Below are positions 1-5,036 of a stretch of 5,036 bases of DNA, in pieces. The stretch lies in NCBI GenBank assembly GCA_002725545.1, contig PBPW01000006.1, positions 8,014 to 13,049 on the forward strand, read 5' to 3'. The stretch is from Fidelibacterota bacterium (GTDB lineage Bacteria; Marinisomatota; Marinisomatia; Marinisomatales; TCS55). The position numbers and the translations under genes are program-made. A model generated the notes under the pieces. The model searched no databases. It was given only the letters and a program-made list of their open reading frames with translations, and was not told where the DNA came from. The stretch's first letter is position 1; each line of letters begins with the position of its first letter.

Positions 1-278
1 GATACAAACCCATCTATTGCTGTCTCGTTCCTTATTTCCTTATAAAATTGGTTTATAAGCGTATCATCGATCTTTTGTATGTTTGCTTGGCAGCTGTTTA
101 GGTATTTATCATCTGGTACCACAACCCCCATTCTTCCTTCTATTTTTCTATATATTGCAGATATTACCAACCCACACAGCTCGGGCTCGTTTATAATTAC
201 CTCTACAGGTTTTTTTTTAATTGCAGATACAATCTGCTTGGTTATTTTTTGTTCTTGTATGTGTTCTATTGGTGTCAA
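1..278 (-). CDS. Unrecognised protein, N-terminal part (runs off the left edge)
   Basis: This frame stays open for 92 codons from a TTG at 276-278 to the window edge, and both other minus-strand frames contain stops. An in-frame TAA at 285-287 leaves the TTG as the first standard start; the first ATG is much further in, at 129-131. No good Shine-Dalgarno sequence is visible (AAGA is the nearest), so the start is uncertain. The protein is rich in Ile, Lys, Glu, Asp and Asn and looks soluble, with no signal peptide or membrane segment. It lies downstream of mnmG on the same strand, across a 25-base gap that holds a parS site, so it probably belongs to the same transcript. It does not resemble RsmG, the common neighbour of mnmG. 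The alternation of helix and strand ending in GVVVPDDKYLNS faintly recalls the N-terminal UvrB-like domain of the repair helicase Mfd, but no diagnostic motif is present. Coding status is likely; the function is unknown. Confidence 0.6.
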   Translation of the reverse strand, partial: MTPIEHIQEQKITKQIVSAIKKKPVEVIINEPELCGLVISAIYRKIEGRMGVVVPDDKYLNSCQANIQKIDDTLINQFYKEIRNETAIDGFV

Positions 279-287
279 TGTGTCTTA

Positions 288-303
288 TGTTTCACGTGAA
301 ACA
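288..303. other. parS: parS centromere site, perfect consensus
   Basis: The 16-bp palindrome TGTTTCACGTGAAACA matches the widely conserved chromosomal parS consensus at every position. ParB (Spo0J) binds such sites as a dimer, spreads to neighbouring DNA and, with ParA and SMC, segregates the origin region. The site directly abuts the mnmG stop codon (304-306) and lies 9 bases before the putative TTG start of the next gene. It therefore fills most of the intergenic gap. Identity is read directly from the sequence; ParB binding is inferred from known sites, as no parA or parB gene is in the window. Confidence 0.93.
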
Positions 304-2178
304 TTATTTTATAAGCATTATCGATAATATTGATATGTCTGCCGGTGTTATTCCTGAGATGCGCATTGCCTGACCTAGGTTTTCAGGCCTAATCTTTGCT
401 AGTTTTTCCCTGCCCTCGTTTGATATGCTATTTAGATCTTGATAGTTGAATTCTTTAGGAATTTTGATGTGCTCATTTTTAGCAATTTTATTTATTTGTT
501 TTTTTTGCCTCTCAATATAACCTGCATATTTTATCTCTGCCTCTACCTCTGTTTTTGCTTCTTCTATAAATGGTTCAATTGATTTTTTAATTTTTATATC
601 TTGTGATAGGTGTTTGTTTATTATATCTATTGTTATGTTTGGCCTTTTTAATATTTCTTCGTATGTCTTTTTATTTCTTATTTCATTTTCATTGTGCTTT
701 TTTAATGTTTTGTTTATTTCGTTCGGCGCAACATTAGATAATAGCGCTGATTTATAATTATTAATAAACTGCAAAACACCCTCAATATTTTTAAGCCTTT
801 TATTATTAAGTAAATTATACGATATGCTTTTATCGGTTAGTCTTTTGTGCGCATTAGAAAATCGTAATAGTATTCTATATTCAGCACGAGAGGTGAACAT
901 TCTATAGGGCTCATCTGTATCCTTTGTTATTAAGTCATCTATCATTACCCCTATGTAGGCCTCGTCCCTATTTAGCGCTAGGGGTTTGTTTTCTTTTAGA
1001 TAACATTTTGCGTTTATACCTGCAACCAGCCCCTGAGCGGCTGCTTCCTCATATCCAGATGTTCCATTGATTTGACCCGCAAAAAACAAACCACCCACAT
1101 CCTTTGTTTCAAGGGTAGATTTTAGTTGTGATGGTAGTAAAAAATCGTATTCTACAGCATACCCTGGACGCAAAAATCTTACCTTTTTCATTCCCTTTAT
1201 AGATTGTAGGGCTTGTAGTTGAATATATTCAGGCAGGCTAGTTGAGAAGCCGTTAACATATATTTGATCAGAGTCTAGCCATTCTGGTTCTAAATACAGC
1301 ATGTGCCTTTCATGATGTTTAAATCGAAATATTTTATCTTCAATTGAGGGGCAATATCTTGGGCCCACACCACCCACATCCCCAGAGAACATTGGGCTTT
1401 TATTGATATTACTTTGAATGATCTCTTTGCATTTTCTTGAGGTATACACAGAGTGACAAGGAATGTTTTTGGGTTTAAAGTTTGATGAGCTATATGAAAA
1501 TGGGATTGCTATATCATCGCCAGTTGCAAGATTCAAACTATGCCAATCTATTGATGAGGCATCCAGCCTTGGGGGAGTGCCGGTTTTTAATCTTCCCGAC
1601 CTAAACCCCAGAGAAAGTAGGGATTCAGTAATTCCCTCTGCAGCATTTTCACCCATTCTACCTGCTCGTATCTTTTTTTGGCCAACATGCACTAATCCAT
1701 TCAAAAATGTACCGCACGTTAGTATAAGGGTAGAGCACCCTATTGTTTGGCCGTCTCTCATAATTGCAGCCGTAACAACACCATTATCAGTTACAATATC
1801 GACAATCTCACCCGCCAGAACGGTTATATATTTCGCTTTTTTAATCGTATTATTAATGAATCCTTCATATGTTCTTTTGTCTACTTGAGCTCGGGGAGAC
1901 CACACGGATTTTCCCTTAGATTTATTTAATATTTTGTACTGCAGCGCACTGTAGTCGGTAGCCTTTCCCATTATACCGCCTAGCACATCTATCTCTTTGA
2001 CAATTTGCCCTTTTGCGAGGCCACCTATAGCGGGGTTGCATGACATGCGTCCGATTGCTAGCGGATCAATCGTGATTAAAGCGGTGGATATTTTAAAACG
2101 ATTTAGAATTAACGCGGCTTCTACACCAGCATGACCAGCGCCACAAACAACAGCATCAAATTGTTTTATATGTTTCAC
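304..2178 (-). CDS. mnmG: tRNA uridine-5-carboxymethylaminomethyl modification enzyme MnmG (GidA)
   Basis: MnmG is the FAD-dependent partner of MnmE. The complex installs the carboxymethylaminomethyl (or aminomethyl) group on carbon 5 of wobble uridine 34 in several tRNAs, in the cytoplasm. At 624 residues it has the normal full length (about 629 in E. coli). The N-terminal dinucleotide-binding motif [10 protein letters not shown] is at residues 13-22. The two conserved cysteines are Cys47 in MSCNPAIGG and Cys276 in [11 protein letters not shown], and the second family signature begins [17 protein letters not shown] at 367. The helical C-terminus carries the typical [16 protein letters not shown] (601-616). 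GTG at 2176-2178 must be the start: the in-frame mnmE stop is two codons upstream and no other start codon precedes the FAD motif. A weak AGGT sits about 12 bases upstream. Oddity: the usual RxDNADxRLT segment reads [10 protein letters not shown] (439-448). The gene is flanked by a parS site at each end. Confidence 0.98.
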   Translation of the reverse strand: MKHIKQFDAVVCGAGHAGVEAALILNRFKISTALITIDPLAIGRMSCNPAIGGLAKGQIVKEIDVLGGIMGKATDYSALQYKILNKSKGKSVWSPRAQVDKRTYEGFINNTIKKAKYITVLAGEIVDIVTDNGVVTAAIMRDGQTIGCSTLILTCGTFLNGLVHVGQKKIRAGRMGENAAEGITESLLSLGFRSGRLKTGTPPRLDASSIDWHSLNLATGDDIAIPFSYSSSNFKPKNIPCHSVYTSRKCKEIIQSNINKSPMFSGDVGGVGPRYCPSIEDKIFRFKHHERHMLYLEPEWLDSDQIYVNGFSTSLPEYIQLQALQSIKGMKKVRFLRPGYAVEYDFLLPSQLKSTLETKDVGGLFFAGQINGTSGYEEAAAQGLVAGINAKCYLKENKPLALNRDEAYIGVMIDDLITKDTDEPYRMFTSRAEYRILLRFSNAHKRLTDKSISYNLLNNKRLKNIEGVLQFINNYKSALLSNVAPNEINKTLKKHNENEIRNKKTYEEILKRPNITIDIINKHLSQDIKIKKSIEPFIEEAKTEVEAEIKYAGYIERQKKQINKIAKNEHIKIPKEFNYQDLNSISNEGREKLAKIRPENLGQAMRISGITPADISILSIMLIK

Positions 2179-2186
2179 GTGAAACT
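2171..2186. other. parS: parS centromere site, 15/16, overlapping the mnmG start codon
   Basis: The plus strand reads TGTTTCACGTGAAACT, one base from the perfect palindrome. It keeps the CACGTG core and both TTTCAC/GTGAAA half-sites. On the coding strand the site spans the last two bases of the mnmE TAG (2185-2187), the six-base spacer, and the first three codons of mnmG, so the GTG start is the right half of the core. The single mismatch (2186) is the middle base of the mnmE stop. A bound ParB dimer would sit exactly on the mnmE-mnmG junction. Sequence identity is seen directly; binding is inferred from the consensus and from the perfect second copy 1.88 kb away. Confidence 0.88.
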
Positions 2187-3507
2187 ATTTACCTACACAT
2201 AAATTATTAAATATATTATTTAAGATATCATCAGGGGATGTCTTACCCATAAGGGTATCAAGCGCATCTAGAGCCGCTCTAAGTTCAAAAGCAACCAGCT
2301 CCATGTTTGGTGAGCGCGCTTTCATTAACCCAAGTGAGCGCTCTATAGCTTCGCTGGTTTGTTTTAATGCTGTATATTGGCGCATAGATGTAAGGTGGGG
2401 GGTATCGGTAGATATTGCTTCAATAGACATGGTTTGTTTGATTTTTTTTAACAAAATATCCACATTTTTACCAGTTTTTGCTGATATATGTATAATAGAA
2501 TTAGATTTTACAATTTTTTTGTGTAAATCGATTTTATTCAAAACATGTATGGTTGTAACGTTAAATTCTGGAAATTTATTTGATTTTGGATCATCATTGA
2601 TGTATAATATTAGATCTGCAGAATCAATCTCCTTGTTGGTTTTTTGTATACCAATTTTTTCAATTTTATCTTCGGTTGGATGTATACCAGCAGTATCAAT
2701 ATATTTAATTGGAATACCATCAATTATTGTTGTTGTTTCAATCGCATCCCGGGTAGTGCCAGGAACATCGCTAACAATTGCCCTATCATAGCCTGAAAGG
2801 TGATTTAATAGGGTAGACTTGCCAACATTGGGTTTTCCAGCAATTACAACCCTAATTCCATCGTTTATTAGCCTACCCGTACTAAATGTTGATATAAGCG
2901 CATCCAATTTATTCCCTAAATCATTTAATGCATCTTTATTTTCTACAAAAAAGCCTGATGTTAATTCTTCCTCAGATATATCTATTGCATGCTCAATACC
3001 CGATAACCGTGTAATTAATTGATCGCTAATTTCATTAATTTTTTTCGATAAATTTCCAGAAAGCGTGTTTTGGTGTATTTTTGCAGCAACCTCAGATTGT
3101 GCACTAATTAAGCCTCCTACAGCCTCAGCCTGCAATAGATCAAGCTTACCATTAATAAACGCACGTTTAGTGAATTCGCCAGGCTCGGCAAGCCTTGCGC
3201 CTTGTTGAACTATGCTATCTAAGAGCGCATCAATTATAGATGGGTTTCCATGGCATGATATTTCTATTAAATCATCACCGGTATAAGAATTAGGTTTTTC
3301 ATAGTGTGTCACTATGCATTCATCAATCACTGTATTTTTTAAATTATATAGACTCACTAGCCTTGGAGACCGATTTTGTATTTTATAATTTTTACTTAAG
3401 GATTGAATTATTTTTTGTGCGTTGGGCCCGTTTAGTCTGATGATAGCTATTCCGCTATGTCCATATGGGGTAGCAGGAGCCACAAATGTAGCATCCTTAA
3501 GTTTCAT
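2185..3507 (-). CDS. mnmE: tRNA uridine-5-carboxymethylaminomethyl(34) synthesis GTPase MnmE (TrmE)
   Basis: MnmE is a potassium-activated, dimerising GTPase. It binds a one-carbon tetrahydrofolate and acts with MnmG on wobble uridine 34 of tRNA. The 440 residues are close to the family norm (454 in E. coli). The N-terminal folate-binding domain includes EPGEFTKRAFINGKLDLLQAEA (from residue 108). The G domain, inserted in a helical domain, shows P-loop GKPNVGKS (224-231), switch GTTRDAI (250-256), DTAGI (271-275), NKID (324-327) and SAK (342-344). The chain ends in the diagnostic CVGK. Asn227 of the P-loop fits the potassium-coordinating position, and Glu283 fits the catalytic glutamate. Two positions that are often Arg are His: PYGHSG (14-19) and DTAGIH (His276). 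The ATG overlaps the yidC stop and has no Shine-Dalgarno sequence, which implies translational coupling. The TAG stop is in frame with mnmG. Confidence 0.98.
   Translation of the reverse strand: MKLKDATFVAPATPYGHSGIAIIRLNGPNAQKIIQSLSKNYKIQNRSPRLVSLYNLKNTVIDECIVTHYEKPNSYTGDDLIEISCHGNPSIIDALLDSIVQQGARLAEPGEFTKRAFINGKLDLLQAEAVGGLISAQSEVAAKIHQNTLSGNLSKKINEISDQLITRLSGIEHAIDISEEELTSGFFVENKDALNDLGNKLDALISTFSTGRLINDGIRVVIAGKPNVGKSTLLNHLSGYDRAIVSDVPGTTRDAIETTTIIDGIPIKYIDTAGIHPTEDKIEKIGIQKTNKEIDSADLILYINDDPKSNKFPEFNVTTIHVLNKIDLHKKIVKSNSIIHISAKTGKNVDILLKKIKQTMSIEAISTDTPHLTSMRQYTALKQTSEAIERSLGLMKARSPNMELVAFELRAALDALDTLMGKTSPDDILNNIFNNLCVGK
2191..2195 (-). promoter_or_regulatory. Weak, distant ribosome binding site for mnmG
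   Basis: On the coding strand TAGGT lies within the last codons of mnmE, 12 bases before the mnmG GTG. The match to the Shine-Dalgarno consensus is short and the spacing is longer than usual. The bases between are taken up by the mnmE stop and the parS site, so a purine-rich site at normal distance could not coexist with the palindrome. Translation of mnmG probably depends partly on ribosomes finishing mnmE (inference). Confidence 0.35.
3504..3507 (-). other. ATGA stop/start overlap joining yidC and mnmE
   Basis: The mnmE ATG (3505-3507) shares its last two bases with the yidC TGA (3504-3506). The preceding bases are a run of A (two Lys codons of yidC) with no recognisable ribosome binding site. 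This arrangement is typical of re-initiation by ribosomes that have just terminated, so mnmE output should follow yidC translation. Confidence 0.9.
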
Positions 3508-5036
3508 TTTTTAATGGGAATAGCCGAACTAGATAGCGCTGGCTTAGGTATTAAATATTTTTGTTGTAGGATAGTTAGCAGGTTAAATACGAAATAATAC
3601 AGATTCAAACCTGATGGAAATCGATAAAACAGAAATAGAAAAAAGACATTCATAACATACATCATTGTCTTTTGCTGGGTATCTGCATTAGGAGCAGACA
3701 TCATTTTTTGTTGTATAAACATTGTAGAACCCATTAATACAGGAAGGATGTTAATGGGAAAGCTACCTATGCTGATTAATGTATCTGGAACGCTAAGATC
3801 AGATATCCACCCAAAGAATGGCGCACCACGAAACTCTATCTTTGATCTGAATATAGAAAAAACAGACACCAAAATAGGCATCTGAATTAACATAGGTAGG
3901 CAACCGCCCAATGGATTGGCACCAGAATTTTTATACAGCTCCATCTGTGCCCTGCTCATTTTTTGCGGGTCGTTTTTATATTTTTCTTTTAATTTTTGAA
4001 TTTCAGGAGCCAGGGCCTGCATTTTACGTGTCGATTCAAAAGTTTTTACAGTAAGCGGGTTAAGCAATAGTTTTATGAGAAAAGCAAAAACAACCACCAC
4101 TAGCCCGTAATTAGGTATGATAGCATACATCTTGGTTAATAACCAGCTTATAACCTGGCCTATGGGCCTAAATAAAGCCCACCCAAGATCAACATTTTCT
4201 TCAAGGCCAACATTAAAATCGCTTAATCTGTCATAATCAAGAGGCCCAAGATATACAGTGAACCTATTATTGCTATTCGATGACTGCGTTATTTCTGTAT
4301 TATATATAGGCTTTTCATTGTTTAGTTCGCTTTGAACTTGAGCCCCAATACCAGGTTCGCTTGGAATGATTGCTGAAATAAAATATTTTGTTTTAATTGC
4401 AGACCAAAGGGTTGAGCCGTTTTGGTTTTCGACTGTGCTTTTACCTTTTTTAGGTTTTGAGCCCATACGCTCTCCGCCAAGCGATGCATATCCTTCAAAA
4501 AATAAATAATCGTTTGAAAGGTCCTTTTCTGTTGGGGGCATTCCGCCATTCCAGTTAAGCGTATATTGGTTTCGAGAAATAAACTGTGAAGGGTTTTCAA
4601 ACTCTACATCAACATCAATATTATAGGTATCTGCATAAAAAGTATATTTTTTTGTAATTGTTTGGTTAGAAAAATTTGTCTTAAAGGTTAAAGATTTTTG
4701 GCCTCGCTCTACACTGAGCGAGTTTATATTATCAACCAAAGACCAGTTTTTATCCAAAAATATTTTATCGCCATCGATTGAAACAAAACCAATTACCATA
4801 TTATTAGAATTATCATTATCAATCAGGTTCACCAGGTTGTCGTTATGATCTTGATATTTATAAAGATTAAAATTAGTAAAAGCGCCACCATTTTTATTGC
4901 TAATAGTAAGTTCATATAAATTGGTAGATACGCCTATGCTCTTGACTGGAATTGTGTCGAGCTTCTTGGTTGCTACGGTTTTAATTTTTTCAGGAGTTAT
5001 ATTTTCATTGATAAGCTCTTTGGGCTGGGTCGAAGG
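3504..5036 (-). CDS. yidC: Membrane protein insertase YidC (start beyond the right edge)
   Basis: YidC inserts and folds inner-membrane proteins, alone or with SecYEG. The frame is open to the window edge, giving 510 visible residues. The GTG at 4830-4832 is an internal Val codon, not the start, because the 68 codons upstream continue the periplasmic domain (ELTISNKNGGAFTNFNLYKY). What is missing is the first membrane segment and a short linker. Counting from the edge, the periplasmic beta-sandwich domain runs to about residue 275. The conserved insertase core follows: a membrane segment near 309-328 (GLVVVVFAFLIKLLLNPL), a basic cytoplasmic hairpin (about 330-370), GANPLGGCLPMLIQMPILVS (372-391), and further membrane segments near 425-440 and 460-492. 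Lys322 occupies the place of the groove arginine known from E. coli YidC, and FRGAPFFGWISDLS (402-415) is a typical loop. The C-terminal tail is short. A large periplasmic domain indicates a Gram-negative cell. The stop overlaps mnmE; no Jag-type gene lies between them. Confidence 0.97.
   Translation of the reverse strand, partial: PSTQPKELINENITPEKIKTVATKKLDTIPVKSIGVSTNLYELTISNKNGGAFTNFNLYKYQDHNDNLVNLIDNDNSNNMVIGFVSIDGDKIFLDKNWSLVDNINSLSVERGQKSLTFKTNFSNQTITKKYTFYADTYNIDVDVEFENPSQFISRNQYTLNWNGGMPPTEKDLSNDYLFFEGYASLGGERMGSKPKKGKSTVENQNGSTLWSAIKTKYFISAIIPSEPGIGAQVQSELNNEKPIYNTEITQSSNSNNRFTVYLGPLDYDRLSDFNVGLEENVDLGWALFRPIGQVISWLLTKMYAIIPNYGLVVVVFAFLIKLLLNPLTVKTFESTRKMQALAPEIQKLKEKYKNDPQKMSRAQMELYKNSGANPLGGCLPMLIQMPILVSVFSIFRSKIEFRGAPFFGWISDLSVPDTLISIGSFPINILPVLMGSTMFIQQKMMSAPNADTQQKTMMYVMNVFFLFLFYRFPSGLNLYYFVFNLLTILQQKYLIPKPALSSSAIPIKK

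Noticed and set aside
223..237. Hairpin GCAGAT-ACA-ATCTGC as a terminator
   Set aside because: The stem is only six pairs, and on the minus strand it is followed by A rather than T residues, inside an open frame.
273..278. TTGACA as a -35 promoter element for the left-edge gene
   Set aside because: No acceptable -10 box occurs 16-18 bases downstream, and the TTG fits better as the start codon.
79..327. Plus-strand open frame of 82 codons
   Set aside because: It lies antisense to the left-edge gene, crosses the perfect parS site and the end of mnmG, has an unnatural hydrophobic/Cys-rich make-up and no ribosome binding site.
1463..1929. Two plus-strand open frames inside mnmG, and similar ones inside mnmE (2303-2791, 2819-3022)
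   Set aside because: All are antisense to well-conserved coding sequence and show no protein-like motifs or start signals.
2456..2464. ATATCCACA, an 8/9 match to a DnaA box
   Set aside because: It is a single copy inside mnmE coding sequence with no cluster or AT-rich unwinding region; chance is likely in AT-rich DNA.
4322..4600. Second minus-strand frame of 92 codons inside yidC
   Set aside because: It is an out-of-frame shadow of the YidC periplasmic domain, whose own frame is clearly the conserved one.
4830..4832. GTG as the start of YidC
   Set aside because: The frame continues upstream with typical YidC periplasmic sequence to the window edge, and a start here would remove the first membrane segment.

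Overview
The window is an AT-rich stretch from what looks like a Gram-negative bacterium. It holds one tightly packed gene string, read entirely on the minus strand: yidC (its start lies beyond the right edge), mnmE, mnmG, then the first ~90 codons of an unrecognised protein that runs off the left edge. No stretch above 300 bases lacks a gene, and I see no RNA gene, mobile element, CRISPR array or convincing terminator. The YidC has a large periplasmic domain, which indicates a Gram-negative cell envelope. The style of the YidC, MnmE and MnmG motifs, together with the base composition, suggests the wider Bacteroidota/Marinimicrobia neighbourhood. That placement is an inference from motif memory, not a phylogeny.

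Layout from right to left, which is the direction of transcription. yidC (3504 to beyond 5036) encodes the membrane protein insertase and lacks only its N-terminal signal-anchor part. Its TGA overlaps the ATG of mnmE as ATGA. mnmE (2185-3507) is a complete tRNA-modifying GTPase. Six bases after its TAG comes the GTG of mnmG (304-2178), the FAD partner subunit. The two proteins form the MnmEG complex, which modifies uridine 34 of certain tRNAs. An open frame starting with TTG at 278 follows mnmG; the usual neighbour rsmG (gidB) is not recognisable there.

The most notable non-coding signal is a pair of ParB-binding parS sites bracketing mnmG. A perfect 16-bp TGTTTCACGTGAAACA (288-303) directly abuts the mnmG stop codon. 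A 15/16 copy (2171-2186) covers the mnmE stop/mnmG start junction, so the mnmG GTG start lies inside the parS core. The only mismatch of the second copy is the middle base of the mnmE TAG, where the consensus base would destroy the stop. As mnmE and mnmG are in the same reading frame, that would fuse them. Two parS sites and this gene set together place the window near the chromosomal origin of replication.
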